A DNA stretch of 56,459 nucleotides. Source: Lachnospiraceae bacterium. Its GTDB lineage: Bacteria; Bacillota; Clostridia; Lachnospirales; Lachnospiraceae. Numbering within the stretch: position 1 is the first letter of the stretch; each line of letters opens with the position of its first letter. The position numbers and the translations under genes were made by a program. Of the stretch, positions 8,808 through 16,739 are shown piece by piece. Below the pieces are notes generated by a model. That model worked only from the letters and a program-made list of their open reading frames with translations, searched no databases and was not told the origin of the DNA. The DNA is taken from contig SVFO01000001.1 in NCBI GenBank assembly GCA_015056795.1, positions 1 to 56,459 on the forward strand, in the 5' to 3' direction.

Positions 8808-8863
8808 CGGAGATGCGGGGATTTGAACCCCGGCGCCACTTGCGCGACCTACCGCATTTCGAG
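8808..8863 (-). pseudogene. 3' half of a split tRNA-Ser(CGA)
   Basis: On the minus strand this starts at the anticodon loop CTCGAAA and continues through the 3' strand of the anticodon stem (TGCGG), the long variable arm, a T-arm CGGGG-TTCAAAT-CCCCG and the acceptor strand CATCTCC plus discriminator G. There is no D-arm or 5' acceptor strand upstream; the sequence turns into unrelated A/T-rich DNA. The missing 5' half lies at 24621-24659, whose acceptor strand GGAGATG pairs perfectly with CATCTCC. This half is not a functional tRNA on its own. Confidence 0.93.
8857..8863 (-). repeat. Left attachment core (anticodon-loop sequence)
   Basis: The seven bases CTCGAAA on the minus strand are exactly the tRNA-Ser anticodon loop and recur at 24621-24627. 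Just inside the element lies ACTAT, mirrored by ATAGT inside the other end. After excision these would form ATAGT-N-core-N-ACTAT, an imperfect dyad of the kind bound by tyrosine recombinases. Confidence 0.8.
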
Positions 8864-9038
8864 AACTATAGCATAATTATAGTATAAAATTAGACGGTGT
8901 CAAGCACCGTTCGTCAGATATCCTTAAAAATCGGGCAAAATGCCGTAAAATCAAGCACTTTCTCGTGCAGGCATTGTAAATCAAATGTGTTTTTAAGAAT
9001 CAGCCCAGAATACCAGAAAGAAGGATCTGATTGATTTT
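8864..9038. other. Non-coding left end of the element
   Basis: A/T-rich sequence with no convincing gene. It contains a 6-bp hairpin ACGGTG-tcaag-CACCGT (8894-8910) and, next to the core, a short A/T palindromic stretch (8868-8890). These could be recombinase arm sites or remnants of an excisionase region; nothing more can be read from it. Confidence 0.4.
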
Positions 9039-9161
9039 ATGTCCTCTCCCGCCTATCAGGACTCCAGCCACGCCAACATCAGGGCACATGCGGTCACAAT
9101 GGTAGTTGAATGGTACAGAGATATTTCAAATCAGGCAAGGGAGGGCAGGCGCCATGACTAA
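9039..9161 (+). CDS. Small 40-residue ORF before the replication-type pseudogene
   Basis: An ATG at 9039 opens a 40-codon frame (begins MSSPAYQDSSH, ends QAREGRRHD) whose stop overlaps the ATG of the next frame at 9154. The tight overlap suggests translational coupling or that this is the tail of a decayed upstream gene. No good ribosome site is seen at usable distance. The product is not recognised. Confidence 0.25.
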   Translation: MSSPAYQDSSHANIRAHAVTMVVEWYRDISNQAREGRRHD

Positions 9162-9642
9162 CGGAATCATCAGTACGGGAAGTGCCGAGGTTGATTCCAT
9201 CGGCATGATGGACCTTAGCGGGAATGTGATCCCGAACAACTGGTATCTTTGGATCCTGCGTGACAACGGAAGACCTCACCACTTTGCCATCTCCCTTTTG
9301 GGTGAGATTGTTTATTGGTATAAGCCCGTGGAGATACGGGATGAGGAAAGCGGCAGGACGATCGGCTATTGAAAGAAATTCAAGGGCGACTGCCTGCAAA
9401 AGAGCTACGAGCAGCTTGGCATGAAGTTCGGGGAAGAAAAACAAACCGTCAAGAGGGCGCTGGACTGCCTGGAGGATCTCGGAATCATTCAGAGGGAATT
9501 TCGGACCATAACGGTCAGGGACGACATGAAATACAATAATGTGATGTTCATTCATCTGATTCCCGAGGGCCTTCGCAAGGTGACTTACGAGAAAAAGCCG
9601 CCCCGATCCATTCTGCCGCAAAAGAGACTTATTTTTCATTGA
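9154..9642 (+). pseudogene. Broken winged-helix, replication-initiator-like protein
   Basis: One reading frame of about 160 codons is interrupted by TGA at 9370-9372 (context GY-stop-KKFKGD, where a tryptophan codon TGG is likely in intact relatives). The first part has PNNWYLWILRDNGRPHHFAI. The second part has LGMKFGEEKQTVKRALDCLEDLGIIQREFRT, a typical winged-helix DNA-binding pattern seen in plasmid and integrative-element replication proteins. The frame is otherwise open on both sides of the stop, so decay is recent or the stop is read through. The family name is inferred from general appearance only. Confidence 0.55.
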
Positions 9643-9673
9643 CAAGGTCGCATACATTCCATATAATTATAGT

Positions 9674-9796
9674 AATTATAGGCTTATATTTAATTTTAGC
9701 CTATAATTTATTAAGACTCAATGATTTTGAAGCAAATCATGCCACATATTTAGTTGAGCGATTATAGGCCGCTATCTGATTAAAGCCTATAATCGC
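9674..9796 (+). promoter_or_regulatory. Double inverted-repeat operator of the AbiE operon
   Basis: Two perfect inverted repeats share the half-site ATTATAGGC. The first is AATTATAGGCT (9674-9684) with AGCCTATAATT (9698-9708), spacer 13. The second is GCGATTATAGGC (9758-9769) with GCCTATAATCGC (9785-9796), spacer 15. The second ends 16 bp before the antitoxin ATG. AbiEi antitoxins are known to repress their own operon by cooperative binding to two inverted repeats, so these are almost certainly its sites. Confidence 0.82.
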
Positions 9797-9811
9797 TAAA
9801 AGGGGGTTGCT

Positions 9812-10354
9812 ATGCTGCTTTCATACACGGATTGTCTAAAAAAATGGCAATCAGATTATAATATCAAAAAACAGATACAGAATGGGAAGCTTTACCAAAT
9901 TGAAAAAGGGGTCTATTCTGATGAGCCTACTGTTTCGACATTGGCTGTAATTGCATTTAAATATCCAAAAGGAATCATAACAATGGATAGCGCATTCTAC
10001 TATCATGGACTGACAGATGTTATCCCAGATGTTATACACCTTGCCACGGATAAGCATGCCATCTATATCAGTGATAAGCGCGTTCATCAATATTATATTC
10101 TTTCAGAGATGCTAAATATTGGAGTGACGACGCTGGAACGCAGAGATGCATCTATCAAGATATACGATAAAGAAAGAATGCTGATAGAATTGCTAAGATT
10201 TAAGAATAAGTTCCCTTTTGACTATTACAAAGAGATTATCGGTAATTACAGGAACATAATATATGACCTGGATATCGAACGAATACAGGAGTATGCAGAA
10301 AGCTTCCCGCGAAGCAAGATGATAGGTGATGCACTTGAGATGGAGGTATTTTAA
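9812..10354 (+). CDS. AbiEi-type antitoxin and autorepressor
   Basis: A 180-residue protein. The N-terminal 60 residues resemble the winged-helix of AbiEi antitoxins (LKKWQSDYNIKKQIQNGKLYQIEKGVYSD), followed by the antitoxin domain with GIITMDSAFYYHGLTDVIPDVIHLAT. In type IV AbiE systems this protein neutralises the toxin without stable binding and represses the promoter. It starts behind a GGGGG ribosome site, directly after two inverted repeats, and its stop overlaps the toxin ATG (TAATG). The A/T-rich composition differs from the flanking host genes, in keeping with horizontal origin. Confidence 0.88.
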   Translation: MLLSYTDCLKKWQSDYNIKKQIQNGKLYQIEKGVYSDEPTVSTLAVIAFKYPKGIITMDSAFYYHGLTDVIPDVIHLATDKHAIYISDKRVHQYYILSEMLNIGVTTLERRDASIKIYDKERMLIELLRFKNKFPFDYYKEIIGNYRNIIYDLDIERIQEYAESFPRSKMIGDALEMEVF

Positions 10355-11169
10355 TGTTAACTATAAAAGATATGATCAAGCAGGCTAATGCTGATGGATA
10401 TGTTGATGATAACGCAGAAGCAAAAGTATGTCAGGATGTAGTGCTAAAGGCAATTTCAGAAAGCTCTCTCAGCCGCAATGTTACCATTAAGGGCGGCGTA
10501 GTAATGCGAAGCATCACGAATGACGCGCGAAGGGCAACGCAGGACATGGATATAGATTTTATCAGGTATTCCCTCAGCGATGATTCTATTCGCCTGTTTA
10601 TTAAAAAAATTGACTGCCTCGATGGTATTCACATCCGCCAGACCGGAGACATAACGGAATTGAAGCAACAAGATTATCACGGCAAAAGAGTTTATGTTAT
10701 CATTTCGGATGACGCAGGAGATTCCATCGAAAGCAAGATCGATCTAGGCGTACATAAGAATCTTGACATAGAGCAGGAAGAATATTGCTTCGATATTGCA
10801 TGCTATGATGGAAGCGCAACTCTTCTTATTAACTCGAAAGAGCAGATGTTCACGGAAAAACTTCGGTCTCTTTTGAAGTTTGGACCGAACTCGACAAGAT
10901 ATAAGGATGTATTTGATATGTATTATCTTTCTGATAAGGTTGACACTCGCAAACTATCGCGGTATTTGGATGCCTTTGTTATTTCTGACCCGGGCATGAA
11001 AGAAAATGATATGCACGCTGTGGTGCGAAGAATTACGAGAACATTTTCTTCCGAAAGGTATCTTGATAGACTGGTTTCTTCAAAGAAGAACTGGATTGGG
11101 GAAGATATTTCTGCTGTTACGGAGAGATTAATCGAGTTTTTGAAATCATTGAATCCATCTTCTATGTAA
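10354..11169 (+). CDS. AbiEii-type nucleotidyltransferase toxin
   Basis: A 271-residue protein with the nucleotidyltransferase signature: KGGVVMR at residues 46-52 and the metal-binding TQDMDID at 62-68, plus a downstream IESKIDLGVHK and the EQMFTEKLRSLLKFG segment typical of AbiEii/DUF1814 toxins. The family transfers nucleotides, in some members to tRNA 3' ends, causing growth arrest, and AbiE can give phage abortive infection. All catalytic motifs look intact. It is coupled to the antitoxin by a 1-base overlap. The system may stabilise the surrounding element by addiction. Confidence 0.88.
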   Translation: MLTIKDMIKQANADGYVDDNAEAKVCQDVVLKAISESSLSRNVTIKGGVVMRSITNDARRATQDMDIDFIRYSLSDDSIRLFIKKIDCLDGIHIRQTGDITELKQQDYHGKRVYVIISDDAGDSIESKIDLGVHKNLDIEQEEYCFDIACYDGSATLLINSKEQMFTEKLRSLLKFGPNSTRYKDVFDMYYLSDKVDTRKLSRYLDAFVISDPGMKENDMHAVVRRITRTFSSERYLDRLVSSKKNWIGEDISAVTERLIEFLKSLNPSSM

Positions 11170-11213
11170 GCGGTGCGGATAAAGATGCATCACGAAGCTT
11201 TGAAAGCTGATGC

Positions 11214-11258
11214 ATACTACGCTAAATGTAATGTTTTTGATATAATTTAGCGTAGTAT
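11214..11258 (+). terminator. Hairpin after the AbiE operon
   Basis: A perfect 14-bp inverted repeat, ATACTACGCTAAAT (11214-11227) and ATTTAGCGTAGTAT (11245-11258), with a 17-nt loop and a following T-run. The long, A/T-rich stem could also be a protein-binding site. Confidence 0.6.
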
Positions 11259-11292
11259 TTTTCATTGCTTATGAATTGAATGAAACATATCA

Positions 11293-11322
11293 ATGCCCTG
11301 CAGGTTAGGCGCTGCAGGGCAT
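11293..11322 (+). terminator. Second hairpin after the AbiE operon
   Basis: ATGCCCTGCAG (11293-11303) pairs perfectly with CTGCAGGGCAT (11312-11322) and is followed by TTTT. This G/C-rich stem is the better intrinsic terminator of the two. The remaining bases up to 11524 hold the leader of the sigma-factor gene. Confidence 0.7.
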
Positions 11323-11524
11323 TTTCAAAAATAATCAGAATTCATGTGAGTTGATTATTGAATCTCCATCAGCTTTCTGTCACAAACGCCATGCATATAT
11401 TGTTTTTCTTAGAAGTTAGTTTGACATTCAACTTTAAATGAAATTTGCTTTTGATTTTAAAACCTTTGTCTATTAAAATGCGGTATATAGAGTATAAGAG
11501 ATATTTTATGAAGGAGGTGAGCTT

Positions 11525-12091
11525 TTGGAGGATACAGAAATTGTTGACTTGTATTTGGCGCGTGATGAAGATGCCATAGCCAGGACAGAAGAAAAATATG
11601 GCAGGAGCCTTCGAAAGATCATCTCTTCCGTGTTGGATGATGAAGCTTGCAAAGAGTGCGAGAATGACGTTTACCTGCGTGCGTGGAACCTGATCCCTCC
11701 AAATGAGCCAAGGGATCACTTCTTTGCATTCCTTGGCAAGATTGCCAGAAACCTTGCCGTTGACGAGTGGCGAAGGTCAAATGCACAAAAGAGAAAGGCG
11801 ACGATGATAGAACTGTCTGAAGAATTGCAGGAGTGCATTCCGGACACAAACAGCGTTGAGGGAGAAATCTTGGCAAGTGAAATGAAGGCAGTGATAAATT
11901 CCTTCTTAAGTAAGAAGACTTCAGAGGAACGCAAAGTTTTTCTCCGCAGGTATTGGTATTTTGACACAATTCCCGAAATATGCAAAAGATACGGACACAC
12001 GCAGGGAAAGGTAAAGTCCGTATTGTATCACATGCGGGGAGAACTTAAGGAAGTTTTGGAAAAGGAGGGGTATCTAAATGACAACAAGTGA
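11525..12091 (+). CDS. ECF-type RNA polymerase sigma factor
   Basis: A 188-residue protein starting at TTG, four bases behind AAGGAGGTGA. It has a region-2 helix set (CENDVYLRAWNLIPPNEPRDHFFAFLGKIARNLAVDEWRRSN, read in pieces between residues 40 and 85). A region-4 helix-turn-helix (PEICKRYGHTQGKVKSVLYHMRGEL) lies near 145-170. There is no region 1 or 3, as in extracytoplasmic-function sigma factors. The next gene overlaps it by 14 bases and encodes a single-pass membrane protein, so it probably acts in a signal-responsive pair. Its targets are not visible, though autoregulation is common. Confidence 0.85.
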   Translation: MEDTEIVDLYLARDEDAIARTEEKYGRSLRKIISSVLDDEACKECENDVYLRAWNLIPPNEPRDHFFAFLGKIARNLAVDEWRRSNAQKRKATMIELSEELQECIPDTNSVEGEILASEMKAVINSFLSKKTSEERKVFLRRYWYFDTIPEICKRYGHTQGKVKSVLYHMRGELKEVLEKEGYLNDNK

Positions 12092-12965
12092 TCTTTTACT
12101 CGCCATCGGTGAAACGGATGAGTGCTTTGTGGATGAAGCTGGAGATTCTGATACTGAAAGCTATCATGAATCCGTCGGAAAGCATAGGTGGACTGTAAGA
12201 TGGACTGGCATGGTCGCAACTATTCTTGTGTTGATCGGAGGTGCTCTTTTGTATGCCAATGGTGGCAGAATCTTCCGGAAAAATGCCAATGTCCAGGAAT
12301 CCAGTCAAGAAGCAATCATCGAGGAGAATGCGTTGGAAGTTGTCACTCAAAAATCCTGCGAGGAAGAGGAGGGCCTCGGCAAGGATGAGACTGCTTCGGT
12401 GGATGGCTCCGTGGAAAATACCTTTGACATATGCAGACCTACGGATGAGGAAAACCTGCAGGATGAGAGAATAAAGATGGTGATGATTTCTTCTTTTGCG
12501 GGGATAGCAGGTGATGAGGAAGCTACGACGGCTGCAGAAAAAATCAGTGGTAACAAGGCGGTTGAGAATGGCAATGTTTGGATGTCTCCTTCTTTAAGCG
12601 GAGCAATAACTTACTACGGAGATCGTGAGGAATACCGATATCGCGTATTTGTGGAGCTGTTTCAGAATGGTTCGCAGATTGCAAATGACGGGGAAGTTGC
12701 AAAAAAAGAAGTACTACGACTCGCTGGCCTGGGATATGTAGTTGCCATGGAAACCTGTTCTGACGGAGAGACAACCCAAACCTATTTTACCCTTCACGCC
12801 ACGGCGGATCAGGTGAAGGATTTTGTTACGGATGCGGAAGTAGGATATGCACTATGGCTTTATGATGAGCGTGTCGAAGCGAATGGAAACGATCCTGGTA
12901 CCATTAATGTGTGGTACGGAACTTCGAGCAATGCCAATGGCAGCTTCGAGGGGAAATTGGAATAG
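12078..12965 (+). CDS. Single-pass membrane protein, probable anti-sigma factor
   Basis: A 295-residue protein with a short acidic cytoplasmic N-terminus, one membrane helix at about 42-62, an acidic spacer, and an extracytoplasmic C-terminal domain (about 145-290). It has a good ribosome site (AAGGAGGGG) inside the sigma gene and overlaps it by 14 bases. Position and topology point to an anti-sigma factor that holds the ECF sigma at the membrane. No zinc-anti-sigma HxxxCxxC motif is present, and the extracellular domain is not one I recognise, so the signal it senses is unknown. Confidence 0.6.
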   Translation: MTTSDLLLAIGETDECFVDEAGDSDTESYHESVGKHRWTVRWTGMVATILVLIGGALLYANGGRIFRKNANVQESSQEAIIEENALEVVTQKSCEEEEGLGKDETASVDGSVENTFDICRPTDEENLQDERIKMVMISSFAGIAGDEEATTAAEKISGNKAVENGNVWMSPSLSGAITYYGDREEYRYRVFVELFQNGSQIANDGEVAKKEVLRLAGLGYVVAMETCSDGETTQTYFTLHATADQVKDFVTDAEVGYALWLYDERVEANGNDPGTINVWYGTSSNANGSFEGKLE

Positions 12966-12991
12966 ATACAAGGAATGGGAGGTGTTATTTC

Positions 12992-14518
12992 GTGAATAAA
13001 AGAATAATGCAGATATTATGTTTTATTATGCTGCTTTGTATGGCGGGGTGCGGATCTCCAAGTGCAGATGCGCCGGAAGGGGGCGGGCTTATGACGGTGA
13101 AGGCAACCGTCACGAAGACATATGAAAAGTCGATGGAGATACGGACTGAACAGGGCTGGGTCATGTCAATGCCGGCAAGCTGGCTTGAGGGCAAGGCTGA
13201 GCCGAAGGAAGGACTGCTTCTAGAGATCACCGCTTCCAATGAGATCTTGGAAACTTATCCTTCTCAGTTTTCTAAGATCGAAAGCGTGAAGGTCATTGGC
13301 TATGAGGAGTCAGGCAGGATCTCGGCGCTTGATGAAAACGGCACGCTTTCGAAGGAAGGGTACCTTGGAGGCTTTCGGTATCAGATAGGCGCATATGAGG
13401 AATATGATACCAAATTCAAGGACTGGGGGTATTATCGCTACGAGAATGATGCGAGGGCTCCCTGGGTTCTTGAAATTTGCAGCGGCGAGCATTCCACGGG
13501 CGGTTATGGGATAAGCATCGTGAACATTGAGGCAGACAAGGCGGGGAATCTTTGCGTGACCATTGAGGAAACGGCGCCTGATCCGGGAGCCGTGGTGACG
13601 GAAGCGTTCACTTTTCCGAAGGTGACCTTGCTGATTTATGAAGAAACAAAAATGCCAAGCAGCGTGACGGTAAAAACAACCGGCGGGACGGAGCTGCCTT
13701 TCCTGGGAAACATGCCGCCAAAGTCGGAAACGGATGAAGAAGACACCGCTGGGCAGAGAGGAGAAGCATGGGAAAAGGTGGTGATCGCACCTCCGGAAGG
13801 CGCGTATTGTAACATTTCCCTGTGTCTGCCGGATGGCTGGGGCTGGAGTTCCTCCTGGGATGAGGACGTACCCGTAAGCTGCCTTGGCATTGCCATCTAT
13901 CCTAAGACGGAGGGAGATGCGAACGGCTGTATTTCCATCCAGTATTCACAGGGATTTGGCGTTTGCGGCACGGGTCTGGAATCCGTAGAAACGACCTTTA
14001 ACGGGCATGCGGCACATAAGGGTACTTATGACGGACATCCCTATTGGGATTTCATCGCGCTGTCGGATGAATACAGGGGCTGTGCCATTATAAATTGCGC
14101 CGGGGAAACCTGGTTTGATAATTATCAGGAAGAATTGGAGGCAATCTTCGCAACGGTGGAGTTTATCCTAAGTGACGGTACGCCTCTAAAAGATTTTTCG
14201 CAGAAGGATATTGGCGAGATTTATGAGAAGGATCTGACGGGGAATGACATTGTCATGTCTGCTGACAGCGTGAAGTACGTAAGAAATCAGCTTCTTGTCT
14301 CCGCAAAAATGGATTGTACCAAGGAGAAGATGGAGAACCTTGGCTCAGCGTACGGGTTTGAGATCGTAGGGTACATAGAATTGACGCAGGATTATCAGAT
14401 TGAGTTTACAAGGGACATGGAAGAGGCAGATCTTCTGAAAATGACTAAGATCTTGGAGGAAGAAGAATGCATTTCCATGTGTTCGTTAAATTACGTAATG
14501 GAAGTATCTTTTGATTAG
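12992..14518 (+). CDS. Lipoprotein of unknown function, sigma-linked
   Basis: The start is GTG at 12992 with GGGAGGTG upstream, giving 508 residues beginning MNKRIMQILCFIMLLCMAGC. The MAGC lipobox predicts attachment to the outer face of the membrane. The body has an N-terminal OB-like strand region (MTVKATVTKTYEKSMEIRT). A central region (YCNISLCLPDGWGWSS ... WDFIALSDEYRGCAIINC) recalls small stress-response lipoprotein domains, and there is a two-strand C-terminal tail. It is the third gene after the sigma factor and membrane protein, and is followed by a strong terminator. The function cannot be assigned. Confidence 0.65.
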   Translation: MNKRIMQILCFIMLLCMAGCGSPSADAPEGGGLMTVKATVTKTYEKSMEIRTEQGWVMSMPASWLEGKAEPKEGLLLEITASNEILETYPSQFSKIESVKVIGYEESGRISALDENGTLSKEGYLGGFRYQIGAYEEYDTKFKDWGYYRYENDARAPWVLEICSGEHSTGGYGISIVNIEADKAGNLCVTIEETAPDPGAVVTEAFTFPKVTLLIYEETKMPSSVTVKTTGGTELPFLGNMPPKSETDEEDTAGQRGEAWEKVVIAPPEGAYCNISLCLPDGWGWSSSWDEDVPVSCLGIAIYPKTEGDANGCISIQYSQGFGVCGTGLESVETTFNGHAAHKGTYDGHPYWDFIALSDEYRGCAIINCAGETWFDNYQEELEAIFATVEFILSDGTPLKDFSQKDIGEIYEKDLTGNDIVMSADSVKYVRNQLLVSAKMDCTKEKMENLGSAYGFEIVGYIELTQDYQIEFTRDMEEADLLKMTKILEEEECISMCSLNYVMEVSFD

Positions 14519-14541
14519 GAATGTGCATTGATGGAATAGAA

Positions 14542-14573
14542 CACCCTGCGATACCTGATTTTATCGCAGGGTG
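14542..14573 (+). terminator. Terminator of the sigma/lipoprotein operon
   Basis: CACCCTGCGATA (14542-14553) pairs perfectly with TATCGCAGGGTG (14562-14573) around an 8-nt loop, followed by TTTTT. Confidence 0.9.
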
Positions 14574-14627
14574 TTTTTAACTTTAGAATTATTTGTGATG
14601 GATCAAGAGATGCTTAGAAAGAATAGT

Positions 14628-14738
14628 TTATTTTACCAATTCCTTAAGAACTTCTATATATTCCAGTCGGATGGCTTCTCTATCTCTATAATGGGTATTC
14701 TCATACTTTATATAGTATTCATCAAGCGCAACGGCTAA
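14628..14738 (-). pseudogene. 3'-terminal remnant of a DUF6076-like gene
   Basis: On the minus strand about 35 codons (ALDEYYIKYENTHYRDREAI ... VLKELVK-stop) match the C-terminus of the protein at 23358-24149 (LHDEYYIKYENTHHKDRDAI ... IAKELVK-stop). The match is clear at residue level but diverged at base level, so this is a separate paralogous remnant and not a recent copy. No start or N-terminal part is present. The two remnants bracket the metallophore locus. Confidence 0.75.
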
Positions 14739-14749
14739 ACTAATATTCT

Positions 14750-16540
14750 TTAAAAAGTGGTTTCCATCCCCTGAAACATATTTGCCATTTTCCTTGCTGT
14801 CTCTATATTATCTATGGCTGGAAACACTTTTTTAATACCTATCATATGAATTCGGTTGTATCGTATGGCTTCAGTATTTGCGATCTCTGGAATTTGCTTC
14901 AAAAAGGCGATTTTCTGAAGCCCGTCCTGTCGCGTATGGAAACAATGAACAAGTATGACCTGAGGATTGGCTTTGTTGACCTCATGCCAGTCCACGGCAA
15001 CAAACTGTCCTTCTCGTTCCCCGAATACATTAATCCCGCCTGCAGAGCTGATGATGTGTTTTTCCAGCGACTGTCCACATGTTATGATTTTATCTGAAAC
15101 GGAACTGTCAAATGAAAACACTCGAACCGGGGCTGCGGACGTATCTATTGATTCCTGAAGTTCTGCCTCGTCCACCTTCATTTTCTTTATAAGTTCTTCG
15201 GCTATTGTCTCTTTTCCGAAGATCAACCCCAAATTTCTGATATCCTCGTATACGCTTTCATATGTGCTATCAAGCGTGTAAGTAGCTTTCATCGCATAGA
15301 TATGTATGCCTTCTTTTTCAAAAGCTTCAGCATCGGCAATCCCGCCATATCTGTCAAAACTATATCCTGTCCCTATGACAATGTCCGGCTTACAGTCACA
15401 TACGGATCTGAAACTCGGTACGTTCAATTCTGCGGAAAAGGATCTAAGAAAAGGAGCCTTTGCAATTTCTCTGCGATATTTTTTTGCACAATCGGCTAAG
15501 GCTTCCTCCGCGGACGCAACGCCCGTTATGCAGTCTGCAACCTCAAGCGCAGCACAGATTTCTGCGGCGGCGTAATCAAGGCAAACAATTCTTCTAGGTA
15601 CTTCGTAATAACGATGAATCCGTCCTAAATTCTCAATTACCACATATTCTTCTGCTTTTTTATTGCTTATGCGGGAAATGCTGCTGATCATGTTGCCGAA
15701 GTGCTCGCTTCGGTACATACCAGGTGTCAGACCAATCCTTTCTTTGAAAACTCTTGTAAAATAACTCTTATCTCGAAGCCCGCAGGCGGCTGCAATCTCG
15801 TCGACAGGCATTCGGCTGCTCTCCAAAAGACGACTCGCAGCATCAAGACGCAATTGCATAAGATATTGCTGCGGAGATACCTCGATTCGATCTTTAAACT
15901 GTTTATGAAGTGTTGATCTGGCCATGCACAATGAATCTGCCAAGGCTTGGAGGGATACCGTTCCGGCATAGTTTTTCTGAAGATATCTGCATACATAGTC
16001 AACAGGGTCATAATTCACTGGAGCTATCCGCCCGGATAAAAGTTCAGCATACAGTGCGCAGATGACAGTATAAAAGCTTCTTTTTATATTGAGAAGAGCG
16101 AGTGGCGTGAGATTGCTCCACTCACATGTCATGTCAGCGAACTGTTCAGAATAAAACATGGGCGTAGACGTGTGAAGTGCAAAGCACTTTTGAAAAGGCA
16201 TTTTCTTCAACGATTTGGCAATTAATTCTCGACTGGCCCAAGGAGAAGGCTCTGCATGATATATAACTGCGTAGTATTCCAACTCCGTTGTATCTGCGCT
16301 AATCGTAATCTGCTTATTTGCTCCAAGATGAATAAGGCAGTTTGACTTAACGGGATATGAAACTTCGTCGAATATGACGTGTCCATTATCACCCGTCAAA
16401 AAAATGATGGCACTGTTCTCAAAAAAGTCTGTTATCTCCTTGCGGACCATCAAACCATGTTTCACGTTTACTATGTTTACCATGGCAGATAACCAGATTT
16501 TCATTTCATCATTATAATCCAAATCGTCAACCTCTTTCAC
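14750..16540 (-). CDS. Btr-like AraC regulator fused to a metallophore-binding domain
   Basis: A protein of up to 596 residues in three parts: a divergent N-terminal sensor (1-180), an AraC-type double helix-turn-helix (about 185-285, with VDEIAAACGLRDKSYFTRVFKERIGL split across its second helix pair), and a C-terminal periplasmic-binding-protein-like domain (about 310-590) without a signal peptide. The same fusion occurs in Bacillus Btr, which activates bacillibactin uptake when it binds the ferric siderophore in the cytoplasm. The binding domain resembles the lipoprotein encoded divergently at 16740. The start is uncertain: GTG 16540, or TTG 16522 which has AAAGAGG eight bases upstream. Confidence 0.85.
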   Translation of the reverse strand: MKEVDDLDYNDEMKIWLSAMVNIVNVKHGLMVRKEITDFFENSAIIFLTGDNGHVIFDEVSYPVKSNCLIHLGANKQITISADTTELEYYAVIYHAEPSPWASRELIAKSLKKMPFQKCFALHTSTPMFYSEQFADMTCEWSNLTPLALLNIKRSFYTVICALYAELLSGRIAPVNYDPVDYVCRYLQKNYAGTVSLQALADSLCMARSTLHKQFKDRIEVSPQQYLMQLRLDAASRLLESSRMPVDEIAAACGLRDKSYFTRVFKERIGLTPGMYRSEHFGNMISSISRISNKKAEEYVVIENLGRIHRYYEVPRRIVCLDYAAAEICAALEVADCITGVASAEEALADCAKKYRREIAKAPFLRSFSAELNVPSFRSVCDCKPDIVIGTGYSFDRYGGIADAEAFEKEGIHIYAMKATYTLDSTYESVYEDIRNLGLIFGKETIAEELIKKMKVDEAELQESIDTSAAPVRVFSFDSSVSDKIITCGQSLEKHIISSAGGINVFGEREGQFVAVDWHEVNKANPQVILVHCFHTRQDGLQKIAFLKQIPEIANTEAIRYNRIHMIGIKKVFPAIDNIETARKMANMFQGMETTF

Positions 16541-16576
16541 TATTATTTTATTATTTTAAGAATGATATCATAATAA

Positions 16577-16639
16577 AGACAAATATGCAACCATAAAGAG
16601 ACAAATATGCATTTCATTTTCTACTTTTCCTTGTATAAT
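16577..16639 (+). promoter_or_regulatory. Tandem operator and promoter of the metallophore operon
   Basis: The 13-mer AGACAAATATGCA occurs at 16577-16589 and again at 16599-16611, 22 bp apart, which is two helical turns. A -10 box TATAAT lies at 16634-16639, with only a poor -35 (near 16611-16616) that abuts the second repeat. Tandem direct repeats next to a weak -35 are the usual class II layout for AraC-family activators, so the divergent Btr-like protein is the likely ligand. Confidence 0.75.
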
Positions 16640-16643
16640 GAAA

Positions 16644-16690
16644 GCCGAAAGCTTTTCAGTTCATCTTTTTTGAACTGAATTTTTTTCGGC
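16644..16690 (+). promoter_or_regulatory. Leader hairpin with T-tract in the metallophore operon
   Basis: TTCAGTTCA (16655-16663) and TGAACTGAA (16671-16679) pair perfectly and are followed by seven T residues, then an outer arm TTTCGGC (16684-16690) that pairs with GCCGAAA (16644-16650). The structure begins at the expected transcription start. It could be an attenuator, in which the outer stem competes with or supports the terminator, or a stabilising 5' hairpin. Confidence 0.6.
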
Positions 16691-16739
16691 CAGAAGTTAG
16701 AATCCTCTAACCAAATAACACAAGAAAGGAAAAACAAGA

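Noticed and set aside
9094..9657. Minus-strand frame of 187 codons
   Set aside because: It lies opposite the winged-helix pseudogene, has no recognisable motif or ribosome site, and is a shadow of the plus-strand frame.
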